NCBI GenBank assembly: GCA_030149685.1
Contig: JASLGI010000200.1
Span: 1-9,080 of the forward strand
Origin: Bacillaceae bacterium
Lineage (GTDB): Bacteria > Bacillota > Bacilli > Bacillales_A > Planococcaceae
Direction of reading: 5' to 3'
Length of the DNA stretch: 9,080 nt
Each line of letters begins with the position of its first letter. Within the stretch, counting starts at the first letter, position 1. The notes under the pieces were generated by a model that had not been told where the DNA came from, did no database searches, and was given only the letters and a program-made list of their open reading frames with translations. The translations under genes and the position numbers were made by a program. Shown here in pieces: positions 1-7,019 of the stretch.

Positions 1-1877
1 GCGCCTTTTTCGCAAAAAATCGATGCACTCGTCGTTCGTGTATCGTGTATCGGTTCATAATTACTTCGTTCGATAATTGCTTCGCTATTATGGCAAACAG
101 TATAGCCATCAGGAGTTAATGTTAATTGACCGCGCCCTTTCGTAAGGGAAGCGAATTGTGCAGGGTAAGATGCAAAATTTGCTACAGGGACACGTGCTCG
201 TAAATCAATGCGTGTACCTTCTTGGGTAGGAGGTTCGGCAATGCCTGCACCGCGTTCGATATCGCTCATGAGTCGCCCGAGATGTTCTGCTTCAATACGC
301 GCATGAAGTTCATACATCGGTTCGAGTATAGACATGTCCACCTTTTCCAATGCTTGACGAATCGCTCTCCGCGTTGCTTGTTGTAAGTCACCAGGAGAAG
401 TGTGACGTAAATGAGTTGCTGCTTTTAATAGCCGTACGTGGATGTCGGTCCATTCAGCTCCGATTGACGTACCGTAATGCGTACCTCGTACTACTTCTTC
501 TTTAATGAGCATCCGTTCACCACTCGTTAAGTCGTTCGGGTGCGTGTCATCAATATACGTGATGCCTGTGCCTTCTTCGTTCGGTGATAATTCGACGTGA
601 ACTTCTGCATAGTGTTTGAGCGGTTCGAAGTGGCCGTAGCCGCGCACGGATCTGTTGATTGTTTCTCGATAAATAATTTGAGGTTCGCTAAATGTCACTT
701 TGAGTTGGAATCGTTCTCTTAATGTCATTTGTAATGTTTCGAGTTGAATGAGACCGAGCATATGAATCATAATGACTTTATTCGTCTCATCCCAAGAAAT
801 ATTGAGTGACGGGTCTTCAGCTCCGAGTTGTTCGAAATACGACCAAATGACTGGTAAAGGACGCTCGTCTTCTATATGGACTGCTGCTTGCATCATCGCT
901 TGTGGCGAATTGATTCGAATCGCCGCTTGACCGAATGTATCGCCAACTTCAGGAGAAGGTAAACCTAAAAATACGACGACATCTCCTGCTTGTGCTTCTT
1001 GTACACGCGTATACTCATGACCATTGGCGACGAAAAGATTCGTTACTTTCACTCGTTCTCCGCGGAAAGTAATCGTCTCTCGTAAACGAACGACACCTGA
1101 TAATAGGCGAGCAAAAGCGAGACGGTGGCCACGTTCATCGTGGCGGATTTTGAAAATAACGCCACTCGTTTCTTTTGAAGCGTCTTGATGAGCACTTATC
1201 CACATGTGGATAAGTTGGAAATACTCGAATACTCCTTCTCCGTGTAATGCGCTTCCTGTGGATACGATTGCCCAGTCGTCTTTTTCATTATAAGTACGAA
1301 TAATTGTATGAAGGCGTTCGATGGAGACTGTATCCTCGATCCATGCATCGAGCAGTTTTTCTTCACTTAGTGCGAGCGTTTCAATTGTTGATTCGTTCAG
1401 TTGTAATCCGTCGGTCACGTCGATAAGTGGGAGATAGAGGCGCGATTGTAATGATTGTAGTAACGCTTCTTTCGTTCGTTCCGTCGCATCCATTTTGTTC
1501 ATAAAGTAAAAGGTAGGGATACGTAATTGCTGAAGTTTTGTAATGATGGCTTCTGTCGTTCCTGTTAAGCCGTCTAACGCACTAATGACTACGATTGCTG
1601 CGTCTAAAATAGGTAATGTGCGTTCCATTTCTGGAGAGAAGTCTAAGTGGCCGGGAGTGTCGATCCACGTATAAGTAATGTCGTCGTAAGTAAATCTAGC
1701 TTGTTCTGCAAAGACGGTCATTCCCCGAGATTTTTCAACTTCGTGAAAGTCGAGAAATGTATTGCCATGGTCGACACGCCCGCTCGTAAACCGATCGGCA
1801 ACATGACTGAGTAAGTGTTCTGTAAATGTCGTTTTTCCTGCGTCGACGTGTGCGACGATCCCAATTGTTCGAAACAT
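1..1877 (-). CDS. EF-G/TetM-like translational GTPase (ribosomal protection type), 3' end missing
   Basis: The first 625 codons are present and the reading frame runs off the left edge. The G domain is complete: AHVDAGKTT at residues 9-17 (P-loop), RGMT 51-54 (switch I), DTPGH 73-77, NKMD 127-130 and a GSAL-like G5 near 208-211. Domain II follows (about 236-320), then EF-G-like domains III, IV and V; the segment at 563-583 ending in KGRG resembles the end of EF-G domain IV. TetM-type proteins are about 640 residues, so only a short tail is missing. The family binds the ribosome and in TetM/TetO removes tetracycline. The domain IV tip here reads HLRHTSPGD (489-497) where I recall TetM having SPVSTPAD, so tetracycline protection is not assured. 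The start is set by an AGGAGG box 6 nt upstream. It is divergent from an MFS exporter. It could instead be a housekeeping EF-G paralogue. Confidence 0.88.
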   Translation of the reverse strand, partial: MFRTIGIVAHVDAGKTTFTEHLLSHVADRFTSGRVDHGNTFLDFHEVEKSRGMTVFAEQARFTYDDITYTWIDTPGHLDFSPEMERTLPILDAAIVVISALDGLTGTTEAIITKLQQLRIPTFYFMNKMDATERTKEALLQSLQSRLYLPLIDVTDGLQLNESTIETLALSEEKLLDAWIEDTVSIERLHTIIRTYNEKDDWAIVSTGSALHGEGVFEYFQLIHMWISAHQDASKETSGVIFKIRHDERGHRLAFARLLSGVVRLRETITFRGERVKVTNLFVANGHEYTRVQEAQAGDVVVFLGLPSPEVGDTFGQAAIRINSPQAMMQAAVHIEDERPLPVIWSYFEQLGAEDPSLNISWDETNKVIMIHMLGLIQLETLQMTLRERFQLKVTFSEPQIIYRETINRSVRGYGHFEPLKHYAEVHVELSPNEEGTGITYIDDTHPNDLTSGERMLIKEEVVRGTHYGTSIGAEWTDIHVRLLKAATHLRHTSPGDLQQATRRAIRQALEKVDMSILEPMYELHARIEAEHLGRLMSDIERGAGIAEPPTQEGTRIDLRARVPVANFASYPAQFASLTKGRGQLTLTPDGYTVCHNSEAIIERSNYEPIHDTRTTSASIFCEKG

Positions 1878-1883
1878 CGGATT

Positions 1884-1889
1884 CCTCCT
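1884..1889 (-). promoter_or_regulatory. Ribosome-binding site of the TetM-like gene
   Basis: On the minus strand this reads AGGAGG, a perfect anti-16S match, 6 nt before the ATG at 1877-1875. It fixes the start of the GTPase and rules out the longer minus-strand reading frame in another phase that crosses this point. Confidence 0.85.
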
Positions 1890-1898
1890 TTTTCGTCT

Positions 1899-1907
1899 AT
1901 TGTACCA
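1899..1907 (-). promoter_or_regulatory. Extended -10 promoter element for the TetM-like gene
   Basis: The minus strand reads TGGTACAAT, a TGn extension plus a TACAAT hexamer (5/6 to TATAAT). No good -35 sits 16-18 bp upstream, as is usual for extended -10 promoters. The predicted leader is about 15 nt, just enough for the AGGAGG ribosome-binding site. It is the mirror image of the element for the divergent transporter gene. Confidence 0.55.
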
Positions 1908-1921
1908 AATGTTTTTGTGAA

Positions 1922-1952
1922 TTGTTTCGAAGGAGTTGTTTTTTGGTACAAT
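1922..1952 (+). promoter_or_regulatory. Promoter of the MFS transporter gene
   Basis: The -10 is TACAAT (1947-1952) with a TG extension at 1944-1945, giving TGGTACAAT. A weak -35-like TTGTTT lies at 1922-1927, but the 19-bp spacer is long, so recognition probably relies on the extended -10. The leader to the chosen start is about 55 nt. Confidence 0.5.
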
Positions 1953-2015
1953 GAAAAGAATACGTATTCTCTAAAGGGAAGAGAAGTTCATACGTATCAC
2001 AAAGGGGAAATGATT

Positions 2016-3203
2016 ATGCACGAAGGGTATACGGTAAGAGATGTTCAGTTTTGGGTGTTAGTGATCGGTTTAGGTGTGGCATCGATGTTCGTTTTTTCTG
2101 CGATGTATGCGGTGCAGCCGATTTTGCCATTGTTTACACGAGAATTTGATGTGTCTGTCGCATATTCGAGTATGACGATGTCAGCGATGACGATCGGACT
2201 CATTATCGGATTAATTACAGTCGGTTTCATTTCAGATCGTAATGGGAGACGCCCATATGTCGCATGGTCCGTTATTTTATCAGCTGTACCATTCGTTATT
2301 ATTCCGTTTATTGACTCTTTTTTCTGGATCGTCGTCCTCCGATTTTTCCAAGGAGTTGCATTAGCAGGTGTACCTGCTGTAGGTCTTGCTTATTTAAATG
2401 AGGAAATTCATCCGCAGTATCGTAGTATTGCAACAGCTTTATACATATCATTTAATGGGATTGGTGGGATGAGTGGTCGTGTATTGACCGGTGTGTTAGC
2501 AGAAAATTATTCCTGGCAGCTCGCTCTTTTCATTTTAGCGGGTTCTGGAATTGCGATTTACGTCTTGCTTTTATTTGGCTTACCGAAGTCGCGAAATTTT
2601 GAACCGAGTCATGTATCTATCGAAGAAGATATGAAAGGGTTTTTCGTTCATTTTAAAAACCCGAAATTGCTTGCGATATTTGGTCTCGGTCTCGTCTTAC
2701 AAGCATCGTTTACTGGTGTATGGACGTTTCTGCCATTTTATTTAGCAGAGCCACCATTTAATTTGCCATTAGATGTTATTTCAATGACGTATTTTGCTTA
2801 TGGAATGGGGATTGTCGGAGCGCCGGTAGCAGGGGTACTCGCTGCAAAATATGGATTGAGCCGTGTACGCGCATCGGGAATTTTCATTTTAAGCGCAGGA
2901 GTTTTCATGACGATCATTCCGTCGATTTCATTTGTTATCGTTGGGATGTGTGTCATTTGCGCAGGCTTTTTCACAGCACATTCATTAACAGCAACGACAG
3001 TGAGCAATGTTGCGACACATCATAAAGGAAGTGCGTCGAGCTTATATCTCGTTTCTTATTATGTCGGTGTAGCAATTGGAAGTACATTACTCGGTCCTGT
3101 TTGGGAATATGGCGGCTGGGTATGGCTCGTGATGATCACAGGTATTTTACCGGTTGCTTATTATGTTATGTTAACGTGGCAAACGAGAGGAAAAACAGTG
3201 TAA
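2016..3203 (+). CDS. MFS transporter, YnfM-like drug/metabolite exporter family
   Basis: A 395-residue integral membrane protein with about 12 hydrophobic segments, the normal size for a 12-helix major facilitator. Motif A between helices 2 and 3 is clear (GFISDRNGRRP, residues 70-80). The stretches AYLNEEIHPQYRS and NGIGGMSGR in the first half and SASSLYLVSYYVG in the second resemble, from memory, E. coli YnfM, a proton-driven exporter of uncertain substrate. The frame is open back to about 1815, but that would overlap the divergent GTPase and its promoters. AAAGGGG at 2001-2007 lies 8 nt before the ATG at 2016 and only 2 nt before an alternative ATG at 2010, so 2016 is preferred. It is divergent from the TetM-like gene and convergent with the GGDEF/EAL gene. 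The substrate is unknown; pairing with a ribosomal protection GTPase hints at an antibiotic, but that is inference. Confidence 0.87.
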   Translation: MHEGYTVRDVQFWVLVIGLGVASMFVFSAMYAVQPILPLFTREFDVSVAYSSMTMSAMTIGLIIGLITVGFISDRNGRRPYVAWSVILSAVPFVIIPFIDSFFWIVVLRFFQGVALAGVPAVGLAYLNEEIHPQYRSIATALYISFNGIGGMSGRVLTGVLAENYSWQLALFILAGSGIAIYVLLLFGLPKSRNFEPSHVSIEEDMKGFFVHFKNPKLLAIFGLGLVLQASFTGVWTFLPFYLAEPPFNLPLDVISMTYFAYGMGIVGAPVAGVLAAKYGLSRVRASGIFILSAGVFMTIIPSISFVIVGMCVICAGFFTAHSLTATTVSNVATHHKGSASSLYLVSYYVGVAIGSTLLGPVWEYGGWVWLVMITGILPVAYYVMLTWQTRGKTV

Positions 3204-3243
3204 AAAAAGTGCTTGAGATTTAAATGATCTCAAGCACTTTTTT
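3203..3243. terminator. Bidirectional Rho-independent terminator
   Basis: An 11-bp GC-containing stem, GTGCTTGAGAT (3209-3219) with ATCTCAAGCAC (3227-3237), has a 7-nt loop. It is flanked by an A run on the left and a T run (3238-3243) on the right, which extend the stem to about 17 bp. It serves the transporter on the plus strand and the convergent GGDEF/EAL gene on the minus strand, and it overlaps both stop codons. Confidence 0.92.
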
Positions 3244-5641
3244 AATGTTCATTCATCGATGAAAAAGAAGCTTCTACTTCGCTTTTTGTTAATGGCGCAC
3301 AGTAGAAATTACCTTGTGTATACGTATACGGAAGTCTTTGGACGAACTGATGTTGTTCGGCGGTTTCAATACCGGATAAAAAGATGTCAACGGATAACTT
3401 TTGAGCAAGTTCAGTAATCGATTGAACGATTGCTTTATTTGCGGGAGTCATCGTTTGTAAAAACTTGTCGTCGATTCGAATACTTGTAATCGGCGTCGTA
3501 CTTAAATGATGATAAGAGGATTGGCCCGTTCCAAATTTTGATAAAGTAACAGCAATCCCTTTATTTCGTAAAGCTTCGACGATCGAATGGAAATATTCCG
3601 CATCATTTGTAGAGTTTCGTACGTGAATATTTAAAAATTCAGGAGCGAGCTCAACGTCACGCAAAATTTCTAATGTACGTTCGATAAAGATTGGTTGTTC
3701 GAACAATTGCGCCGAAACATTAATATTTAATTGTTGAATCGGCAATTGAATTTCGAGCCAATATTTCATCTGTAAAATAGCTTTTTTCATCATCCATAAG
3801 CCGAGCGGAACGATAAGTCCAGCATTTTCAGCGATAGGAATAAGGACGTCTTCTGTAATCTTTCCTCGCTTCGGATGATTCCAAATGATCGTCGCTTCGA
3901 CACCGAAAATATTTTGATTGTTTTTTTCATAAATCGGTTGATACATGAAAGAAAACTGCTCAAATAACAGAGCGCGGCGTAAATCCATTTCGAGTAATGT
4001 TTTTTCGATCATTTCATTTCGTAACGTTTCAGTGAAAAATTGATACGTATTTTTTCCTTCGCTTTTTGCTAAATACATTGCAGAGTCGGCATTGCGCAAT
4101 AGTTCTTCATATGAATCCCCATCTTGCGGAAAAATACTAATACCGACACTCGGTGTAACGTAAATATTGTATTTATCAATTTGAAAAGGTTCTGCAATAT
4201 TAGAGACGATTCGTTGTGCGACAGATTCAACTTCTTCTTTTATAGCAGATGAAATAACGACGACATATTCATCCCCAGCTAGACGTGACACGATATCATG
4301 CGAACGAACAGATGCATTTAACCGACGACCAACTGCTTGAAGTAATTTATCTCCGACTAAATGTCCCATTGAGTCGTTTACATTTTTAAATCGGTCTAAA
4401 TCGATAAACATCAGAGCGAATTTTTCTCCTGTAAAAGAATAACGACGTATTCTTTCTGTGACGAGTTGTGCGAGTAACTGTCGGTTCGGTAACTTCGTCA
4501 ACTCATCGTAATACGCCATTTCAACAATTTTTTCTTCTGCAATTTTTCGTTCAGTAATGTCGACCCCTGTTCCGACCACTTCAGTCACACGCCCATTTTC
4601 AATAATCGGAGATAAATAAATTAAAATAACATGGTGCATATAAGAAATTTCAAATTGCACTTGCTGTCCGTGATAAGCCCTTAACAAATGACGTAAAATG
4701 ACGAACCGTTTATATTCATCGAAATGTTCTTGAATAAACGTAGAGTCGTTTATGACTTCTGTTGTCAGGCCAAGAGCTCGTGCTAAATGTCCTTCGATCA
4801 AAGTTGCTCGAATTTTTCCACGTTTAGGCATCTCATATTTAAAAATAATGTTCTGCAAATGTTTTACAGTTTGAGAGAAATCGTTTTGCAACGCTCGTTC
4901 AAGACGCGCTTGTGCTTTCTTTTTTTCTGTAATATCGACTTGAATACTAATATAGTAGCTATCATTTTCGATAGGAGCTAAGAAAGGAACAATCGTTGTA
5001 TACACCCAATAATGTGTGCCATCTTTTGCTACATTACAAATTTCTCCCGTCCAAATATCCCCGCTTGTAACGGTTTTCCATAGTCGCTGAAAAAATGCTG
5101 GAGGATGAACGTTGGAACTGACAAGGTTATGCGTTTTTCCGATTAAATCTTCTTTATTGTATTGATAGAAAGAAGAAAATTTATCGTTCACATATGATAG
5201 CCGACCGTGATGATCGACTATTGAAACGATGGAAGATAAGTGCAATGCTTTTTCGATGTTTTGTAAGTGTTCGCGTTCTTTTTCATGTTGGTTCATTTTT
5301 AACGTCTGTTTCGTTATATCAGAGCCAAACAGTAAATAGCCGATAATTTCTTCTTTTTCTTTTAACGGTACGTAAACACCGTGGATCCAAAAAGAAGAAC
5401 CGTCTTTTTTACGTCCATGAATCGTTTGGTTTTCATTCGAATGAGCCGTTTGTTCATACGGAGAAAATTGCAAAAGCTCACACGTTTGTCCAACGAGTTC
5501 ATCGATTGAATATTGGCTCAGCAGACAAAAGTTTTCATTCGCATTCGTAATTCGGCGATTCGCATCAAAAACGAGCAAATAAAATTGTTTTTGAATGAGC
5601 TGCGAAAAGTATGCCGAATCTTGAAGGTGTTGGAATGCCAT
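3242..5641 (-). CDS. PAS-PAS-PAS-GGDEF-EAL protein: probable diguanylate cyclase with degenerate EAL domain
   Basis: A 799-residue soluble protein with no membrane segment or signal peptide. Two PAS domains are evident (about 10-110 and 130-240, the second ending in VDITEKK), then a divergent PAS-like region (about 255-365, ending in VDITERK). GGDEF follows (about 372-535): DLDRFKNVND binds metal and substrate, the signature is AGDEY (455-459), and RSHD (446-449) five residues before it is the inhibitory site. The EAL domain (about 545-790) is degenerate. The motif is EAT; DDFG is replaced by LSKFG; the ExxE strand reads NIHVRNS; the catalytic Lys is Arg (SIRID); EGVE is SGIE. Only the EAL Glu, the NVS Asn and the TQG Gln remain. 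It should therefore make c-di-GMP, with EAL structural or regulatory. AAAGGA 10 nt before the ATG at 5641 favours this start; an in-frame ATG at 5686 would add 15 residues but lacks such a site. Confidence 0.9.
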   Translation of the reverse strand: MAFQHLQDSAYFSQLIQKQFYLLVFDANRRITNANENFCLLSQYSIDELVGQTCELLQFSPYEQTAHSNENQTIHGRKKDGSSFWIHGVYVPLKEKEEIIGYLLFGSDITKQTLKMNQHEKEREHLQNIEKALHLSSIVSIVDHHGRLSYVNDKFSSFYQYNKEDLIGKTHNLVSSNVHPPAFFQRLWKTVTSGDIWTGEICNVAKDGTHYWVYTTIVPFLAPIENDSYYISIQVDITEKKKAQARLERALQNDFSQTVKHLQNIIFKYEMPKRGKIRATLIEGHLARALGLTTEVINDSTFIQEHFDEYKRFVILRHLLRAYHGQQVQFEISYMHHVILIYLSPIIENGRVTEVVGTGVDITERKIAEEKIVEMAYYDELTKLPNRQLLAQLVTERIRRYSFTGEKFALMFIDLDRFKNVNDSMGHLVGDKLLQAVGRRLNASVRSHDIVSRLAGDEYVVVISSAIKEEVESVAQRIVSNIAEPFQIDKYNIYVTPSVGISIFPQDGDSYEELLRNADSAMYLAKSEGKNTYQFFTETLRNEMIEKTLLEMDLRRALLFEQFSFMYQPIYEKNNQNIFGVEATIIWNHPKRGKITEDVLIPIAENAGLIVPLGLWMMKKAILQMKYWLEIQLPIQQLNINVSAQLFEQPIFIERTLEILRDVELAPEFLNIHVRNSTNDAEYFHSIVEALRNKGIAVTLSKFGTGQSSYHHLSTTPITSIRIDDKFLQTMTPANKAIVQSITELAQKLSVDIFLSGIETAEQHQFVQRLPYTYTQGNFYCAPLTKSEVEASFSSMNEH

Positions 5642-5772
5642 TGTGACCAATTCCTTTCTGTAGAGACTTTCTACATAATCTTTCATATACAGAAGTTCAT
5701 TCCGTAAAGTTGTATTTTTGAAGAAAAAAATAAGACAAATGACTGAATATACAACCTTTTTAGTTATAATTC

Positions 5773-5802
5773 ATTATATACGATAGAGGATAAAAGGACC
5801 AA
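5773..5802 (-). promoter_or_regulatory. Candidate promoter of the GGDEF/EAL gene
   Basis: The minus strand carries a perfect TATAAT at 5778-5773 and a partial -35 TTGGTC at 5802-5797 with an 18-bp spacer. The leader to the ATG at 5641 would be about 125 nt. The -35 is weak and the surroundings are AT-rich, so this is tentative. Confidence 0.35.
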
Positions 5803-5991
5803 TCAAAAAAAGAAAAAGTTAAAAGGAGCATTCTTCCTCTAATGTAAAGAAAAGATATGAAAAAGATAAGAAGAAAAAAGAAATGAGAAAAACTAATAAA
5901 AAATCGATATTTTCCATTAAAATGATCGAATGCTCTCTAAACAAATGTTCATGATTATATGATATCTTTCAAAAGATTGCCGAATACAAAG

Positions 5992-6020
5992 TGTTAGAAT
6001 AGAGAGAATGGTAGTATAAT
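5992..6020 (+). promoter_or_regulatory. Candidate promoter of the LytTR regulator gene
   Basis: A perfect TATAAT lies at 6015-6020; 17 bp upstream is TGTTAG (5992-5997), a poor -35. Transcription would start near 6027, leaving a leader of about 40 nt before the GTG at 6068 but only about 11 nt before the in-frame TTG at 6038. This supports the GTG start. Confidence 0.45.
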
Positions 6021-6050
6021 TAAAAGAGAAACTGAATTTGAGTGTAAAGA

Positions 6051-6055
6051 AGGAG
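6051..6055 (+). promoter_or_regulatory. Ribosome-binding site of the LytTR gene, unusual spacing
   Basis: AGGAG lies 12 nt before the GTG at 6068 and 4 nt before an out-of-frame ATG at 6060. That ATG opens a three-codon frame (M-I-Q-stop) whose TGA overlaps the GTG as GTGA. Neither spacing is ideal. This site excludes the longer TTG start at 6038, which lies upstream of it. Confidence 0.5.
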
Positions 6056-6067
6056 TGGAATGATTCA

Positions 6068-6712
6068 GTGAGTAATAATTTACGATTAAATGAGCTTTTA
6101 AAGATTATGGGTCAACTATTTTCAGAAGAAGTGTCATTAGCGATTACAGATAACGAAAAATATTTGTATTACGAACCGAGTAAAAGGATCGATTTAAAAA
6201 TTGAACCAGGTCAAAAGTTACGTGAAGGAACGATCGGATATCGTGCAGTGAATGAAAACCAAAAAGTATCTGACTTCGTGCACCGTGACTTGTTCGGTGT
6301 ACCTTATTACGGAAAAGCTGTTCCATTTGAAGAAGATGGAATCATCGGTTGCGTAATGGCGATCTATCCTGCTTATACAGAAGGAAAGTCAGTCGTTACG
6401 TTAAAGACGAAAGAAGGTTGGATTCCGGTTCCATTTGAAGAAATTCAATATATCGAAGTAAAAAACCGTAAGACGTATGTCGTTTCAGAAAGAATGACAG
6501 GAACTCATAAAAATTCATTGCAAAGTTTTGAATTTTTATTGCCGCGTCATAAGTTCGTTCGCTGTCATCGATCGTTCATCGTAAACATTCATCAAATCGA
6601 TGAAATTTACCCTGACACACACTCGACTTTTATTTTACGCATGAAAGACGGCGAAGAAGTGCCAGTAAGTCAATCATACTCTAGTTATTTCCGACGTTTA
6701 TTAGGTTTTTAA
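6068..6712 (+). CDS. LytTR-family transcriptional regulator with small N-terminal sensor-like domain
   Basis: A 214-residue soluble protein from the GTG start. The C-terminal half (about 108-214) is a LytTR DNA-binding domain: VPFEEIQYIEVKNRKTYVV, then the hallmark FVRCHRSFIVNIHQID (163-178), and a basic end. LytTR domains bind direct repeats through beta strands. The N-terminal part (about 8-100) is not a phospho-receiver. It has the pattern AITDNEKYLYYEPSKRIDLK followed by FGVPYYGKAVPF, which I recall from the sensor region of short soluble chemotaxis-like proteins of Bacillota, so it probably binds a small ligand; the ligand is unknown. It is followed by its own terminator and, 317 bp on, by two CoA-transferase genes on the same strand, which makes them candidate targets by position only. 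The in-frame TTG at 6038 is an alternative start giving 224 residues. Confidence 0.82.
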   Translation: MSNNLRLNELLKIMGQLFSEEVSLAITDNEKYLYYEPSKRIDLKIEPGQKLREGTIGYRAVNENQKVSDFVHRDLFGVPYYGKAVPFEEDGIIGCVMAIYPAYTEGKSVVTLKTKEGWIPVPFEEIQYIEVKNRKTYVVSERMTGTHKNSLQSFEFLLPRHKFVRCHRSFIVNIHQIDEIYPDTHSTFILRMKDGEEVPVSQSYSSYFRRLLGF

Positions 6713-6731
6713 TTAGGAAATGATTACAACG

Positions 6732-6777
6732 ATAAAAAGGTGGGTACATAAATTGTACGCATCTTTTTATTTTTTTG
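6732..6777 (+). terminator. Rho-independent terminator after the LytTR gene
   Basis: The left arm at 6732-6748 pairs with 6754-6770 (15 of 17 Watson-Crick positions, one G-U pair and one mismatch) around a 5-nt loop. Seven T follow (6771-6777). It lies 20 bp after the stop codon and separates the regulator from the CoA-transferase genes. Confidence 0.85.
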
Positions 6778-6787
6778 AAAAAATCAT

Positions 6788-6801
6788 TGGAAGCGCCTTC
6801 A
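6788..6801 (+). promoter_or_regulatory. cre-like site (CcpA operator) upstream of first CoA-transferase
   Basis: TGGAAGCGCCTTCA is nearly palindromic and, with the preceding T, matches the Bacillus cre consensus WTGNAANCGNWNNCW at 14 of 15 positions. It lies about 230 bp before the start codon and upstream of the tentative promoter. In the known acetate-overflow genes pta and ackA, CcpA activates from upstream cre sites; whether this site activates is inference. Confidence 0.6.
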
Positions 6802-6880
6802 AATCAACGTTTTTAAATGACTGAAGCACATATAAAATAACTGAACCTATGAAAAAAAGTCACAAAACAGACAAAAAGTG

Positions 6881-6907
6881 TTGCAAGTTTGGAAAATAGA
6901 TGATAAT
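6881..6907 (+). promoter_or_regulatory. Tentative promoter of first CoA-transferase gene
   Basis: TTGCAA (6881-6886) and GATAAT (6902-6907) resemble sigma-A boxes, but the spacer is only 15 bp. An alternative -10, TATAAA at 6831-6836, lies closer to the cre-like site but has no convincing -35. The start of transcription cannot be decided by eye. Confidence 0.3.
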
Positions 6908-7011
6908 CTACAAGTGTAAATGGTTTTAGACGTATTTTTGCTCATTAGGTAGTGCTTTTATTTGCTTTAATCATTCAATGCCTGAATTAAACAAAACGAT
7001 TCGAACGAATG

Positions 7012-7019
7012 AAAGGGAG
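7012..7019 (+). promoter_or_regulatory. Ribosome-binding site of first CoA-transferase gene
   Basis: AAAGGGAG ends 10 nt before the ATG at 7030. It excludes the in-frame ATG at 7009, which lies upstream of it. The same AAAGGGAGTAGTGA block with identical spacing precedes the second CoA-transferase gene (8887-8900). Confidence 0.75.

Larger units (their letters stand above)
1899..1952. repeat. Perfect 11-bp inverted repeat spanning both divergent promoters
   Basis: The left arm ATTGTACCAAA (1899-1909) and right arm TTTGGTACAAT (1942-1952) are exact reverse complements separated by 32 bp. Each arm contains the -10 element of one of the two divergent genes, so the arms may be a shared operator, or simply two copies of the same extended -10 sequence. 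Confidence 0.7.
5642..6067. other. AT-rich divergent intergenic region
   Basis: This stretch lies between the GGDEF/EAL and LytTR genes. It is AT-rich, and its plus strand is strongly purine-biased from about 5780 to 5920, with long A/G runs. It holds the candidate promoters of both genes, a small hairpin (TGTAGA 5659-5664 with TCTACA 5670-5675) in the leader of the GGDEF/EAL gene, and no convincing open reading frame. An AAAAGGAG at 5821-5828 is not followed by a usable gene: the next ATG is immediately stopped. Confidence 0.6.

Noticed and set aside
1815..2015. Possible 67-residue N-terminal extension of the MFS transporter
   Set aside because: It overlaps the divergent GTPase start and both promoters, is hydrophilic and cysteine-rich unlike the family, and has no suitable ribosome-binding site. 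The site at 2001-2007 fits the ATG at 2016.
5642..5686. 15-residue N-terminal extension of the GGDEF/EAL protein from an ATG at 5686
   Set aside because: No Shine-Dalgarno precedes that ATG, while AAAGGA precedes the ATG at 5641. It remains possible.
5765..5770. Plus-strand TATAAT as an additional promoter for the LytTR gene
   Set aside because: No -35 at a usable distance, and it lies nearly 300 bp upstream in AT-rich DNA; the TATAAT at 6015 is better placed.
5826..5935. 8-bp inverted repeat GAGCATTC / GAATGCTC
   Set aside because: The arms are short and 95 bp apart in low-complexity DNA, so there is no support for function.
6806..6892. Single LytTR-like half-sites AACGTTTTT (6806) and CAAGTTTGG (6884)
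   Set aside because: LytTR proteins need two direct repeats about 21-23 bp apart. No partner at that spacing was found for either, and single 8/9 matches are expected by chance.
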